From contig CP070702.1 in NCBI GenBank assembly GCA_020349905.1, forward strand, positions 1,258,339-1,299,313: a stretch of 40,975 bases of DNA, in the 5' to 3' direction. This DNA comes from Candidatus Eiseniibacteriota bacterium. Its GTDB lineage: Bacteria > Eisenbacteria > RBG-16-71-46 > JAFGJU01. Shown here piece after piece: positions 1-8,928 of this stretch. The notes under the pieces are model-generated. The model saw only the letters and a program-made list of their open reading frames with translations. It did no database searches and was not told the origin of the DNA. Each line of letters starts with the position of its first letter. Position 1 is the stretch's first letter. The position numbers were made by a program, and so were the translations under genes.

Positions 1-718
1 CCACTAGGAAGATATCGGCCCTGTAATTGAGGAAGGTGAGAGCGTTGGCCAGCATGACCTTGAGGCCGTATCGGAGCGACGAAAGCGTGACGGTACGGTC
101 CCACGTGGGCGAAAAGGGTGACGCCTGTATCCAGTGAACAGCGCCGGGTACCAGCCACGAAAGGGCAAACGCCCCAAGTATGGTCGAAAGAGTGATGCGC
201 TCAGCGACGAAGAGCGCCGCTAGAAACACGAGCAGCAGCGCGGGCCTCAGTATAACGAGACGGTTGTAGCGATTGAAGAGCTGCAGCCCGAGGGATATCT
301 TCGAGCCGAACTCATAGGTCATGAATGTAAACAGCACCAAAATGATGAGCCAGTGCTCCGTGAAGGCTCGGCCAAGCTCTCGGGTCCTAAAAAGGGACAT
401 CAGGAACTCTGTACTGACGAGAAGGAAGATACACAGTCCGCCAATTATGGAGATGAGGATACCGTTCACGAGCAGGTTTCCAATTGTCCTGGGGCGCGGG
501 TACTGCTGGTTACTGAGGAAGTATAGTGCGGAGATATCCATTCCCGGATTGGTGAAGCGATTAACAGCCTCAACTACCACCAGGATGGTTGCCAGAATCC
601 CCAGCATCTCAGGGCCCAGCCAACGAGAGAGCAAGATGTTGTTGGTGAGTCCCAGGACGAACGTGGCGACCTGGGCGAGAAACGTCAGGCCGATGATGGG
701 TAACAGCGAGTTATTCAT
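1..718 (-). CDS. Polysaccharide flippase (Wzx/MATE-like), N-terminal part
   Basis: The reading frame starts at the ATG at 718-716 and stays open to the left edge, so only the first 239 codons are present. It begins MNNSLLPIIGLTFLAQ and continues with a first helix holding the signature LGLTNNILLSRWLGPE, typical of the first helix of O-antigen and polysaccharide transporters. About six hydrophobic segments follow, separated by short charged loops. Such proteins flip undecaprenyl-linked oligosaccharide across the inner membrane. The start overlaps the stop of the upstream glycosyltransferase by four bases (ATGA), so the two are probably translationally coupled. The fold class is fairly sure; the transported glycan is unknown. 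Confidence 0.8.
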   Translation of the reverse strand, partial: MNNSLLPIIGLTFLAQVATFVLGLTNNILLSRWLGPEMLGILATILVVVEAVNRFTNPGMDISALYFLSNQQYPRPRTIGNLLVNGILISIIGGLCIFLLVSTEFLMSLFRTRELGRAFTEHWLIILVLFTFMTYEFGSKISLGLQLFNRYNRLVILRPALLLVFLAALFVAERITLSTILGAFALSWLVPGAVHWIQASPFSPTWDRTVTLSSLRYGLKVMLANALTFLNYRADIFLV

Positions 719-1605
719 TTGACCTTCAATATTCTCTCGTAAAGCGAGAGGATATCCTGTGCTAACTTCGAAGGAGAATAGTGCGTGTCGACGTACTCTC
801 TACCTTCCCTGTTCAGCTCGGTGTTCCTGCTCAGAGAGCGCAGGAGGTCCAGAGCCTCTGCGACGCTCTCAACCGTGTGGCAGTGAGGGAAGGGTTGCGT
901 CCACAACACGTGTCTGCCGTTGGAAAGAGCCTCGAGCAACATCTTGGGAAGACCGTCGTGCTCGGTGAAGCGCAACAGGACGGACGTATCCCGGTAGTGC
1001 CCGGCCGGGCTCTCCGAGAAGGCTCGCAATCTCACGTTCGGCAGACCAGGAGGGACGCTGCCAGCTGCAAGCAGGTGGAAGTCGACCTCCGGCAGTTGCT
1101 TGGCCACTTCGAGAACAGCGTCGCCACCGTAGAACTTCCATCGCCGTTGCGGGACGTAAGAAAGAACAGAGAACTTCTTTGGCAGCGGGGGAGGTTCGGT
1201 TTCAAGCTGGACTCCGGCCAGAGGGTATATCTCGGACGAGACTCCAACGGTCTCCAGCTCCTTCTTGAGCCCCTGCGAGACGACCACGTGCGTGGCCGGG
1301 ATCTTCTGGATGAGCCGCTTATTCATCCACCTCTTGGGCGCAGAGTCTTTCAGGATTCTGTAGACGTCGGTCCCTATCCAGTGATAGACCATGGGCCTTC
1401 GGAATCTTGCCAGGTCACGCAGCGAGGGCAGGGGTGACGATATCAGGTGAAAGACGTCGAACTGCCCGTAGGGGACGGGTGCTTCCCCCTGCGATTGGAC
1501 CGCGACGTTCAGCTTGTCTCCGAAATTCTCGTCGAGCTGCTCCTTCAGGTCGCGGGCATGACATGCCTCTCCCAGAATTAGGAGCCTAGTCCGTCCTGCT
1601 GCCAC
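715..1605 (-). CDS. Glycosyltransferase, GT4-like
   Basis: A protein of 296 residues starting at GTG 1605, with GAGGGAAC eight bases upstream as ribosome binding site. It has an N-terminal half with LLILGEACHARDL and a C-terminal GT-B nucleotide-sugar-binding half with LLRFTEHDGLPKMLLEAL followed by GRHVLWT. This matches the conserved acidic-GLP-EAL segment of GT4 retaining glycosyltransferases. At 296 residues it is shorter than most GT4 enzymes (about 350-400), mainly in the N-terminal half. It is directly coupled to the flippase, so a role in building an exported glycan is likely. Donor and acceptor cannot be read from the sequence. Confidence 0.8.
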   Translation of the reverse strand: MAAGRTRLLILGEACHARDLKEQLDENFGDKLNVAVQSQGEAPVPYGQFDVFHLISSPLPSLRDLARFRRPMVYHWIGTDVYRILKDSAPKRWMNKRLIQKIPATHVVVSQGLKKELETVGVSSEIYPLAGVQLETEPPPLPKKFSVLSYVPQRRWKFYGGDAVLEVAKQLPEVDFHLLAAGSVPPGLPNVRLRAFSESPAGHYRDTSVLLRFTEHDGLPKMLLEALSNGRHVLWTQPFPHCHTVESVAEALDLLRSLSRNTELNREGREYVDTHYSPSKLAQDILSLYERILKVK

Positions 1606-1954
1606 TGACTTGTTCCCTCGAATTCGGATGCGGTTTTCTGGTTCGGGGACAGACCACAGGAGCTCAAGACCCAGAGAACTGTAGCAGGCCTATCCCGGCA
1701 GATGCTCGCAGCAACACAAGAGACGACAAGGGCACATACTAGCACAAAAGAGTGGTGATTTACATTTTGAAATGAGCAGTGAATTCGTATAGCATTTCTT
1801 CGATCGGTAGACGCCTCGATTGACGGGTGCTTCGGAGTTCGAAGTGCCTGCATACCGGTGCAGCGAGCGCCCAGAAGCTTGGTTGCTTTAACTTTGGAGA
1901 CGTTCTCTGCGCCTTCGAGACCCAGGGTCTGGTGGTCTGGACGATTAATGTAAC
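1606..1954. other. Divergent intergenic region, no gene seen
   Basis: This 349-bp gap separates two divergent glycosyltransferase genes and is AT-richer than its surroundings around 1740-1800. It should contain the promoters of both polysaccharide units. I found no convincing -35/-10 pair with normal spacing: the best, TTGAAA at 1767 and TATAGC at 1788, has only a 15-base spacer. Short open frames here lack ribosome binding sites and do not resemble proteins. Confidence 0.5.
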
Positions 1955-3097
1955 ATGGCGCAATCAGGCACGAGACTAGACCGCGTAGCTCTTGTCACAG
2001 ACAGCTTCACGACAGGCGGCGGTCTGAATCAGATATACCACGTCGCCAGTGGTATGAGCGACATTCAATTCGGTGTTTTTGCCGACGGCGGCAGCGACAC
2101 CGAGGGACTGGAGCGCCTTGCGAACGTCGTTCTCTTTGACAGGGGCTACGGCCGCGGGTACATCAACGAATACGGGCCCCAGATAGTCCACATTCATCAC
2201 CTGAGGCCGCTCCTGAGTTACTATTCCAATACGTTGAGGCGGGCTGGAATCCCCGTGTTGTTCAGTGTGCACGGCATTCATCTGCACCGGTACGAGTTCC
2301 TTCCGGGACTGCGAAGCGGCGTCGGGCGCCTTCTTCGCCTCAACCTTGAGAGGCACCTGTACCGAAAAGTGTCTCGTTTGATAGCCGTCTCGGAGGAAGA
2401 CCAGAGATACCTTCGTGAGAATCACGGGATCGATTCATGCATTCACGTCCCCAACGGAATCGATTTTGAGACCTTCGACAGAATCCGCCTGTCGAAGCAG
2501 GGCCTCAGGAAGGAATTCTCTCTTCCGCCCAATTCGTTGCTCTTTTTGACCGTCGGGAGGTTTAGTTTCCAGAAAGGATACGACCTGCTCATCAAAGCCT
2601 TGGGGCTTGCACGGAGAAACCTCTCCGGCCGGGACGTGAAGTTTGTGCTTGTGGGCGAGGGGGAGGAGTTAGTATCGGCAACGAACCTTGCGAGAGAGCA
2701 GGGTGTCTCAGACATCGTTCTATTTCTGGGAAGGGTTCAAGGTGCAGGGCGTCTGATGAAGGCGTCGGATGTCTTCGTTCTTCCGTCACGTTGGGAAGGG
2801 CTTCCCATTACACTTCTGGAAGCTGCCTGCTGCAGACTGCCGATTCTCTGCTCCGACACATACGGCAGCAGGGAGATTGTGAAAGACGGCGAGACGGGAT
2901 TGACGTTTGAAAACCAGAACGTGGAGCAGCTGGCCGCAAGAATCCTGGAGGTCGTCGACGGAAAACACGACCTGGAAGCCTTGGCCTCTAAGGCGGATGC
3001 CAAGGTGAGGGCGAAGCACTCACTGGATGCCATGGTTGCGAAGTTGAGAAGCGTCTACAATGAATTGCTCGGCATTGCAGCAGCTGCGACTGATTGA
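1955..3097 (+). CDS. Glycosyltransferase family 4
   Basis: A complete 380-residue GT4 (GT-B fold) glycosyltransferase. The N-terminal domain carries TDSFTTGGGLNQIYHVA (the glycine-rich GG loop) and HIHHLRP plus SVHGIHLHRYEF. The hinge has VPNGIDFETF. The C-terminal domain has LFLTVGRFSFQKGYDLLIKA and the E-x7-E-type segment WEGLPITLLEAACCRLPIL. It transfers a sugar from a nucleotide donor, probably in the polysaccharide pathway that includes the flippase at 1-718. No Shine-Dalgarno is visible before the ATG (AATGTAACATGG). The PPC-domain gene follows after 44 bases. Confidence 0.9.
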   Translation: MAQSGTRLDRVALVTDSFTTGGGLNQIYHVASGMSDIQFGVFADGGSDTEGLERLANVVLFDRGYGRGYINEYGPQIVHIHHLRPLLSYYSNTLRRAGIPVLFSVHGIHLHRYEFLPGLRSGVGRLLRLNLERHLYRKVSRLIAVSEEDQRYLRENHGIDSCIHVPNGIDFETFDRIRLSKQGLRKEFSLPPNSLLFLTVGRFSFQKGYDLLIKALGLARRNLSGRDVKFVLVGEGEELVSATNLAREQGVSDIVLFLGRVQGAGRLMKASDVFVLPSRWEGLPITLLEAACCRLPILCSDTYGSREIVKDGETGLTFENQNVEQLAARILEVVDGKHDLEALASKADAKVRAKHSLDAMVAKLRSVYNELLGIAAAATD

Positions 3098-3141
3098 CAT
3101 ACGGCCTGCGAGCAGAGTAGAGTACAGCCAGAGGAGGTAGC

Positions 3142-3573
3142 ATGAAGTTTTCAAAGACGGAGTTCGGGTACGTTGCGATGCTGGAACCCGGAGAGGAGAT
3201 CCTGTCCTCGCTTTCTTCCTTCGCGAGGGCCCAGAACATCGGCAGTGCCGCCGTACAGGGCATAGGAGCCGCGGCAGAGCTGACGATAGGGTACTTTGAT
3301 AGGACGCGTAAGGATTATGTTAAAAAGACCCTGGAAGGCGAGTATGAGATCCTGAGTCTTTCGGGCAACATCTCCTTCTTCCAGGACGAGCCCTGGGTCC
3401 ACATTCATGTCATCGTGGCGGGCCCGGGGTTGGAGACGCAAGGAGGGCACCTCTTCTCCGGCAAGGTGACCGTGACGGCGGAGCTGGCTCTGACCGTCAG
3501 CAGGAAGAAGATAGAGAGGAAAGAGCACGCCGAAACTGGGTTCCGCTATCTCTCGCTGGATAGTCAGAGGTAG
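3142..3573 (+). CDS. PPC/DUF296 domain protein
   Basis: A 143-residue single-domain protein of the PPC (plants and prokaryotes conserved, DUF296) family. Diagnostic pieces are AAVQGIGAAAELTIGYFDR near residues 36-54, the strand EILSLSGNIS, WVHIHVIVAGPG with its His-x-His pair, and TQGGHLFSGKVTVTAELAL near the end. Plant members bind AT-rich DNA as fusions to AT-hooks. Stand-alone bacterial members form trimers, and their function is not settled. An excellent ribosome binding site (GAGGAGG) lies six bases before the ATG. It sits between a glycosyltransferase and asd on the same strand and may be part of that transcription unit. Confidence 0.85.
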   Translation: MKFSKTEFGYVAMLEPGEEILSSLSSFARAQNIGSAAVQGIGAAAELTIGYFDRTRKDYVKKTLEGEYEILSLSGNISFFQDEPWVHIHVIVAGPGLETQGGHLFSGKVTVTAELALTVSRKKIERKEHAETGFRYLSLDSQR

Positions 3574-3607
3574 CAGTTCATAGTAGGTTCGCGAAGAGGC
3601 CCATTCC

Positions 3608-4615
3608 ATGCCAGGTTTCTGCACAGCCATCATAGGTGCCACCGGTGCCGTGGGTGCAGAGCTCATCAGGATAATCCAGGAACGGGAGTTTCCCGTGAGC
3701 GATCTTCGGCTTTTCGCCTCGGAACGCTCGCAGGGCAAGCTGCTGGAGTTCCGAGGGGGAAAGCACGCGGCGCGGGCTCTCAGCGCCTCGGAGCTCAAGG
3801 GAGTGGAGGTCGTCTTCATTTCCGCTGGCGGCGCTGTGAGCAAGGAGTACGCACCAGTTCTGGCACAGCAAGGTGCACTTGTCGTGGACAACAGCAGCGC
3901 CTTCAGGGGGGACCAGAGTGTCCCGCTGGTCATACCGGAAATCAACGGACACGAGGTGGTCGGCCGAAGGGGCATAGTTGCCAATCCGAATTGTTCCACG
4001 ATACAGCTGGTTCTGGCGGTGGAGCCGGTGCACCGCATCTGGGGACTGGAGCGTCTCGTTGTGGCTACGTATCAGTCGGTGTCGGGGACTGGTGGAAGGG
4101 CGATGCAGGAGCTTCGCGCTCAATCGATGGCTTACCTGGAAGGACGCCCACTGGAAAAGAGCGTCTATCCTGTTGAGATCGGATTCAACCTCTTTCCGCA
4201 CATAGGCGAGTTCGGCGAAGACGGGCTTCACGTGGAAGAAAGGAAGATAGTTCAAGAAACCCGGCGTTTTCTTCGGGACGAGAGCCTGTCCGTCACTGTC
4301 ACTGCAGTCCGTGTACCCGTCTTCCGCTCCCACAGCGAGGCAGTCGTAGTGACCACACGGAAAAAGACCAGTGCGCGCGAGGTCGCGGATGCGCTGCGGT
4401 CCCTGCCCGGAATCTGCCTGATGGAAGGGCCCGACGCTCACTCCTATGCCACTCCAGCGTTCGCAGAAGGACGCGACGAGGTCTTCGTTGGAAGGGTGAG
4501 AGACACTCATCCAGAAGGTCACGGCATCAGCATGTGGGTGGTGGCTGACAATCTGAGAAAGGGGGCAGCGCTCAACGCGGTTCAGATAGCCGAGCACGCA
4601 ATGGGTCTGGTTTGA
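3608..4615 (+). CDS. asd: Aspartate-semialdehyde dehydrogenase
   Basis: A 335-residue NADP-dependent enzyme that reduces aspartyl phosphate to aspartate semialdehyde, the branch point to lysine/diaminopimelate, threonine and methionine. The N-terminal Rossmann motif is IIGATGAVGAELIRI. The phosphate-binding and active-site region reads VVDNSSAFR, then PEINGHEV and NPNCSTIQL with the catalytic cysteine. YQSVSGTGGRAMQEL and RVPVFRSHSEAV hold the conserved substrate-binding residues including the catalytic-domain histidine. Length agrees with the family. GAGG lies nine bases before the ATG. No other genes of the aspartate pathway are adjacent. Confidence 0.95.
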   Translation: MPGFCTAIIGATGAVGAELIRIIQEREFPVSDLRLFASERSQGKLLEFRGGKHAARALSASELKGVEVVFISAGGAVSKEYAPVLAQQGALVVDNSSAFRGDQSVPLVIPEINGHEVVGRRGIVANPNCSTIQLVLAVEPVHRIWGLERLVVATYQSVSGTGGRAMQELRAQSMAYLEGRPLEKSVYPVEIGFNLFPHIGEFGEDGLHVEERKIVQETRRFLRDESLSVTVTAVRVPVFRSHSEAVVVTTRKKTSAREVADALRSLPGICLMEGPDAHSYATPAFAEGRDEVFVGRVRDTHPEGHGISMWVVADNLRKGAALNAVQIAEHAMGLV

Positions 4616-4700
4616 GCGGAGTCCGGTGTTCTCCTTCCCCTCGGGGGAGAGGGCTTGCGCAGCTGGTCTCCCACTTGCATCCACGTCAAGGGAGGGTTTC

Positions 4701-5330
4701 ATGGAGGATGTTTACTCGTCTTACATCAAGAACCTCATCGACCGGACGACGGCCTCGCTTCAGAGGTGCGGTTTCGAGGCCTTTGCCGTGGCCACCAGAG
4801 CAGAGGCCAAAGAGAAGACTTTGGGTCTCATCCCTCCTGGTTCGTCCGTGGGAATAGGAGGGTCGGTGACACTGAAGGAAATCGGCGTGATAGAGGCCCT
4901 GGTGGCCCGCGGGGATACTGTCTACGCGAAGAGCAGTGCCAGTCCCGACTTCGACTATAGAAAGGCCCAGCTCACCTCGGACGTGTTCTTGAGCAGCACC
5001 AACGCCATCACCGTTGACGGGGACCTAGTCAACGTGGACGGAACAGGGAACAGGGTCGCAGCCATGGCCTTCGGTCCCGGGAAGGTCATAGTAGTCACCG
5101 GATGGAACAAAATAGTGTCCGACGTGGGAGCCGCCTTCCAGAGAATCAGAGACGTGGCAGCACCGCTCAACGACAAGCGGCTTGAGCTGGACGTTCCGTG
5201 CGCAGAGACGGGCTTCTGCGTAGACTGTGACGCTCCGGACAACATCTGCAGGATTACGACCATAATCTCCAGGAAGCCCAAGAGGGCGGATTTCACGGTC
5301 ATCCTGGTTGCCGAGCAGCTAGGATACTGA
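4701..5330 (+). CDS. LUD domain (DUF162) protein
   Basis: I place the start at ATG 4701 because GGAGGG lies just four bases upstream; the frame is open further upstream but has no support there. The 209-residue product reads MEDVYSSYIKNL and contains PPGSSVGIGGSVTLKEIGV, a segment with DVFLSSTNAIT, and a C-terminal cysteine cluster ETGFCVDCDAPDNICRITT. That cluster is characteristic of stand-alone LUD proteins related to LutB/LutC of lactate utilisation. No LutA/LutB partner is nearby, so an actual role in lactate oxidation is doubtful. An imperfect copy of the gene's last codons occurs 61 bases downstream. Confidence 0.88.
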   Translation: MEDVYSSYIKNLIDRTTASLQRCGFEAFAVATRAEAKEKTLGLIPPGSSVGIGGSVTLKEIGVIEALVARGDTVYAKSSASPDFDYRKAQLTSDVFLSSTNAITVDGDLVNVDGTGNRVAAMAFGPGKVIVVTGWNKIVSDVGAAFQRIRDVAAPLNDKRLELDVPCAETGFCVDCDAPDNICRITTIISRKPKRADFTVILVAEQLGY

Positions 5331-5397
5331 GAGGAAGCCCGGGCAGGCGAGCCTGACGGGCGTCTCGGCGGCAGAACAGCTGGGATACGAAAAGGAA

Positions 5398-5425
5398 ACC
5401 CCACGGGGTGCTTCGCCCGTGGGGT
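5398..5425. terminator. Hairpin between convergent genes, probable bidirectional terminator
   Basis: A perfect 10-bp inverted repeat, ACCCCACGGG (5398-5407) and CCCGTGGGGT (5416-5425), encloses the 8-base loop GTGCTTCG. It lies between the convergent LUD and slipin genes. Read on the minus strand the stem is followed by TTTCCTTTT, so termination is most convincing for the slipin-NfeD transcript. Confidence 0.55.
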
Positions 5426-5466
5426 GCTTGCTGCCTCCCCGGCAGCGTAGAGGGAGTGCTCCGGGA

Positions 5467-6234
5467 CTAGGTGTCGGAGCTCTTTGAGGACTTGGTCATT
5501 CCTTTCACGAACGGCTCGAAGAGATCGATGGGAACAGGGAAGAGCGTAGTCGAGTTGTTTTCGGCAGCCACTTCCCTCAGCGTCTGAAGGTACCTGAGCT
5601 GAAGGGCGTAAGGGAAGTCCGAGATGATGCCGGCTGCGTCGGCCAGTCTCTGAGCCGCCTGGTATTCTCCTTCCGCGTTTATTATCTTTGCTCTTCTCTC
5701 TCTCTCTGCCTCGGCCTGCTTGGCCATAGCGCGCTGCATCTCCTGCGGGAGGTCAACATGCTTCACTTCCACTGAAGAGACCTTTATGCCCCATGCGTCA
5801 GTCTGTTTGTCCAGAATCGTCTGCAACTCGACGTTGATTCTCTCCCTCTCTGCCAGTAGATGGTCCAGCTCTGCCTGACCGATGACACTTCTGAGCGTCG
5901 TCTGGGCCAGCTGTGAAGTGGCAAAGAGAAAGTTCTCCACCTCGACGATTGCTTTTTCGGGGTAGAGGACCCTGAAGTAGACCACCGCGTTCACCTTGAT
6001 AGATACGTTGTCCCTGGTGATGACGTCCTGAGGGGGAACATCCATCACGACCGTCCGCAGACTCACCTTTATCATACGATCTACTATGGGGATGAGCAGG
6101 AAAATGCCCGGCCCCCGGGCTCCGACCAGTCTTCCGAGCCTGAAGACTACGCCCCGTTCGTATTCCCTGAGTATCTTCACAGCGCTCAGAAGAAGAAGCA
6201 CCACGATGATTACGAGAGTCGACACTGTGGGCAT
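5467..6234 (-). CDS. Slipin / stomatin-like SPFH protein
   Basis: A 255-residue membrane-associated SPFH protein. A single hydrophobic N-terminal segment (about residues 4-18, [15 protein letters not shown]) is followed by [16 protein letters not shown] and [13 protein letters not shown], the classic stomatin start of the band-7 domain. Later motifs are [20 protein letters not shown] and a charged coiled-coil region around [20 protein letters not shown], which drives oligomerisation. GGGAGGAA precedes the ATG. It follows the NfeD gene by 35 bases on the same strand. Slipin-NfeD pairs are widespread in bacteria and archaea, where the NfeD protease can cleave the slipin C-terminus. Confidence 0.93.
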   Translation of the reverse strand: MPTVSTLVIIVVLLLLSAVKILREYERGVVFRLGRLVGARGPGIFLLIPIVDRMIKVSLRTVVMDVPPQDVITRDNVSIKVNAVVYFRVLYPEKAIVEVENFLFATSQLAQTTLRSVIGQAELDHLLAERERINVELQTILDKQTDAWGIKVSSVEVKHVDLPQEMQRAMAKQAEAERERRAKIINAEGEYQAAQRLADAAGIISDFPYALQLRYLQTLREVAAENNSTTLFPVPIDLFEPFVKGMTKSSKSSDT

Positions 6235-6269
6235 AAGTTCCTCCCTGAATGAATGGTTTGCAGGGCCAG

Positions 6270-7697
6270 CTAAGAGGAATCTCTCAGCTTCTCCACTACG
6301 AGCTTGAATCCGTCGATACCCGTGACCCTCACCTTGTCACCCACCTCGAGAGGGCCAGTGCTGCTTGCGTCCCAGAACTCACTGTGTATGAAGACCTTCC
6401 ATCCTCCGTTGAGCTTCCTGGTGACCGTGCCGATTTCGCCGATGAGGCCCTTGAATCCCGTCGTAGGCTTTCTCTTCTGCGCCAGGAGAGCCTTGGCTAC
6501 CGCGAACGTGAAAAAGGCGGCCGTGGACAACACTGCCACAAGTATCACCTGCCAGGAAATGCGCAGGAAAGGTCCGCTCGATTCTATCAGCATTATGGAT
6601 CCAAGAGTCATAGACACTACTCCCCCGACTGCAAGCAAGCCGTAGCTTGTGACCTTGATCTCGGCTATGAAGAGGACTATTCCGAACAGAATCAGAAGCA
6701 GACCCGCGTAATTGACCGGAAGCGTCTGAAGCGCGTACAGAGAAAGGAGGATGAAGATCCCGCCAATCACCCCAGGGAAGATGGCCCCGGGGTTCGAGAG
6801 TTCAAAGAAGATGCCGTATATTCCCAGGATGAGGAGTATGTATGCTATGTTGGGGTCGGAGATGGTGTTCAGGATCCTGTATCTGAGGTTCATCTTGCGC
6901 ATTTCTACCTGGCTGCCCTTCGTGTTCAGGGTTCTTGTCCCCGTGACAAGCTCGACCTCAGAGCCGTCTATCTTGTCCAGCAGCTCAAACACGCTGGCAC
7001 ACACGTAGTCGGCCACGTTCAGCTCCACGGCTTCGGTCTCAGTAACGGACACACTCTTTCGCACCGCGTCCTCGGCCCATTTCTCGTTTCTTCCGTGCTT
7101 CTTGGCCAGGCTCTTTATGTAAGCCGCTGCGTCATTGAGCACCTTCTCGTTTATCTCCTCGGTCTGCTTCTCGCCGCCGAGCCCCACAGGGTGTGCCGCG
7201 CCTATGTTGGTCCCCGGCGCCATGGCCACGATGTGGGAAGCCAGAGCGATGAAGACACCGGCCGAAGCCGCACGGGAGCCGGACGGCGCCACATATGTCA
7301 CGACCGGAACGTCTGAAGAGAGAATGGCCTTAACGATTGATCTCATAGATTCCATCAGGCCGCCAGGGGTGTCCAGCTGGATAACGATGCACTCAGCCCC
7401 CTCCGCCTGCGCCGCCTCAATCGCGCCCACGACAAAACCCGCCGAAGCCGGGCTTATCACGCCGCTGACCTCGACGAGATGTACCGGTGCCCTGGGCCGG
7501 TCCGGTCTCTCTGCATCCGGGAAGGGTTTCTCATACCTGGCTTCTGGAAGCTCTGGAAGGGGGTCCGTTTCGCTGTCTGCACCAGCGTCCGCGACGCCCG
7601 CCGCCACGTCGTGTCCAGCCAGAAAGTCATTCTGGCCCGGTGAGCCGAAAATCACGCCAAGGGCAAACAGTATCACGAGCAGACTTGCTTTTCTCAT
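6270..7697 (-). CDS. NfeD family membrane-bound serine protease
   Basis: The start is set at 7697, where [15 protein letters not shown] begins a signal peptide and GGAGGG lies nine bases upstream; the frame extends further upstream without support. The 475-residue protein has a ClpP-like domain (about residues 70-235) with [13 protein letters not shown] and [16 protein letters not shown]. The nucleophile would be Ser145, and a Lys near 185 ([12 protein letters not shown]) completes the Ser-Lys dyad known from PH1510. Four or more membrane helices follow (about 290-410) and then a C-terminal OB-fold NfeD domain with GEIGTV and [14 protein letters not shown]. It is the long NfeD form and forms an operon with the slipin. 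Confidence 0.93.
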   Translation of the reverse strand: MRKASLLVILFALGVIFGSPGQNDFLAGHDVAAGVADAGADSETDPLPELPEARYEKPFPDAERPDRPRAPVHLVEVSGVISPASAGFVVGAIEAAQAEGAECIVIQLDTPGGLMESMRSIVKAILSSDVPVVTYVAPSGSRAASAGVFIALASHIVAMAPGTNIGAAHPVGLGGEKQTEEINEKVLNDAAAYIKSLAKKHGRNEKWAEDAVRKSVSVTETEAVELNVADYVCASVFELLDKIDGSEVELVTGTRTLNTKGSQVEMRKMNLRYRILNTISDPNIAYILLILGIYGIFFELSNPGAIFPGVIGGIFILLSLYALQTLPVNYAGLLLILFGIVLFIAEIKVTSYGLLAVGGVVSMTLGSIMLIESSGPFLRISWQVILVAVLSTAAFFTFAVAKALLAQKRKPTTGFKGLIGEIGTVTRKLNGGWKVFIHSEFWDASSTGPLEVGDKVRVTGIDGFKLVVEKLRDSS

Positions 7698-7813
7698 TTG
7701 TGAGAGCCCTCCGAGGAAGATTCGATGATGATACCAAAGACTATCACCGGAAGAAACCGGAGTCAACCGGTTAGTCCGAGTCCGGGGCAATGCTTTGAGT
7801 TCATCGGCAGGGT

Positions 7814-7842
7814 TTGATTCGCAGTTCGTGCTGTTGTAGTAT
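7814..7842 (+). promoter_or_regulatory. Candidate sigma70 promoter for the PfkB gene
   Basis: TTGATT (7814-7819) and TAGTAT (7837-7842) are separated by 17 bases. The predicted transcription start near 7849 would leave a leader of only about 10 bases, just including part of the Shine-Dalgarno at 7848-7854. The short leader lowers confidence. Confidence 0.38.
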
Positions 7843-7858
7843 GGCGCGAGGAGGACTC

Positions 7859-8803
7859 ATGTCATCGACCCCCAAAGCGAGCAGGCGTGCCGTGTTCGAC
7901 GTAGTCGGGCTGGGCTACACGGCCACGGACTACCTCTCAATCGTTCCTAACCTGCCAGAGTTTGACACGAAACTGGAGGCGGATTGCCTCTCGATTCAGG
8001 GAGGGGGTCCGGTCGCCACTGCTCTGGTGACCGTGCGGAGGTTGGGCCTCCGCTGCTGCTACATCGGAAAGGTGGGCGACGACGGCTTCGGAGATTTCAT
8101 GCTGTCGGAGCTTGCCCGCGAGGGTGTGGACGTGGCGAGGGTCGTCCGAGAGCAGGGCGCACGGTCGCAGTTTGCATTCATAATGGTCGACAGGCAGACC
8201 GGCCACAGGACCATCGTCTGGACCAGGGGCTCGGTGAGCAGGTTGACGAGGGGCGAGGCCGACCTCACGGCCATCGATGGCTGCAAATGCCTTCTTCTGG
8301 ACGATCTCGAAGTCGAGGCGGCCATTGAGGCCGCTTTGAGAGCTCGACGGGCCAAGGTCCCGGTTGTGCTCGATGCCGGCACACTCAGGGAGGGGATGGA
8401 GGAGCTGCTTCCTCTCTGTGATTTCATAGTGGCCGGCAGGGAGTTCGGAGAGCAGTTCTCGGGTAATCCTGACCCCGTGGAGGCAGCGAGGTTCATACAT
8501 CGGGCCACGGGGAACGTCTCAGTGGTCACTCTGGGTGAGGAGGGGTGCGTGTGTGTGGACGCGGGTGGGATTTGCAGGCAGAAGGCGTTTGAGGTTCGCG
8601 CCGTGGACACGACGGGCGCCGGCGATGTCTTTCACGCGGCGTTCGCGTTCGGAATACTGAAGGGCTGGAGCGTCCCCAGAGTACTGGAATTCTCGAGCGC
8701 CGTGGCCGCGATTAAGTGCACGCGGCTGGGAGGGAGGCCCGGCATTCCTACTCTGGAGGAGGCAACGGCCTTCCTGAGAGAGCGTTCTTCGGGTGACTGG
8801 TAG
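7859..8803 (+). CDS. PfkB family carbohydrate/nucleoside kinase
   Basis: The start at ATG 7859 is chosen because GAGGAGG sits four bases upstream. The 314-residue product has the PfkB N-terminal signature region SIQGGGPVATALVTVRRLG with the GG substrate-binding motif near residues 44-46. The C-terminal ATP site is VDTTGAGDVFHAAFAFG, where the Asp of GAGD is the catalytic base. Family members phosphorylate sugars or nucleosides (ribokinase, fructokinase, adenosine kinase); the substrate cannot be assigned. The gene is divergent from nfeD and convergent with the SAM hydrolase gene, whose product releases adenosine. A link through adenosine salvage is possible but only inferred. Confidence 0.9.
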   Translation: MSSTPKASRRAVFDVVGLGYTATDYLSIVPNLPEFDTKLEADCLSIQGGGPVATALVTVRRLGLRCCYIGKVGDDGFGDFMLSELAREGVDVARVVREQGARSQFAFIMVDRQTGHRTIVWTRGSVSRLTRGEADLTAIDGCKCLLLDDLEVEAAIEAALRARRAKVPVVLDAGTLREGMEELLPLCDFIVAGREFGEQFSGNPDPVEAARFIHRATGNVSVVTLGEEGCVCVDAGGICRQKAFEVRAVDTTGAGDVFHAAFAFGILKGWSVPRVLEFSSAVAAIKCTRLGGRPGIPTLEEATAFLRERSSGDW

Positions 8804-8831
8804 GCCGGGGGTGGTGTGCTCGGCGCGGCAA

Positions 8832-8875
8832 GCTCAGGGTCGACGCGCTCGGGGCCGACGCTCTCAGGGCTGAGG
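8832..8875. repeat. 15-bp imperfect tandem repeat after the PfkB gene
   Basis: GCTCAGGGTCGACGC (8832-8846) is followed directly by GCTCGGGGCCGACGC (8847-8861) and then by a partial third copy starting TCTCAGGG. The array lies in the 125-bp gap between convergent genes and shows no coding potential. Confidence 0.7.
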
Positions 8876-8928
8876 ATTCCGGGCCGTGGGCTCCGCTACC
8901 GATTTCGATGCTGTCCCGACAGTTCCCG

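Noticed and set aside
3578..4702. A 374-codon minus-strand frame opposite asd
   Set aside because: Asd is unambiguous on the plus strand; the antisense product has no recognisable feature.
6249..7316. A 355-codon open frame on the plus strand antisense to nfeD
   Set aside because: It mirrors the well-supported NfeD gene, has no ribosome binding site, and its product is rich in His, Gln and Arg with no domain.
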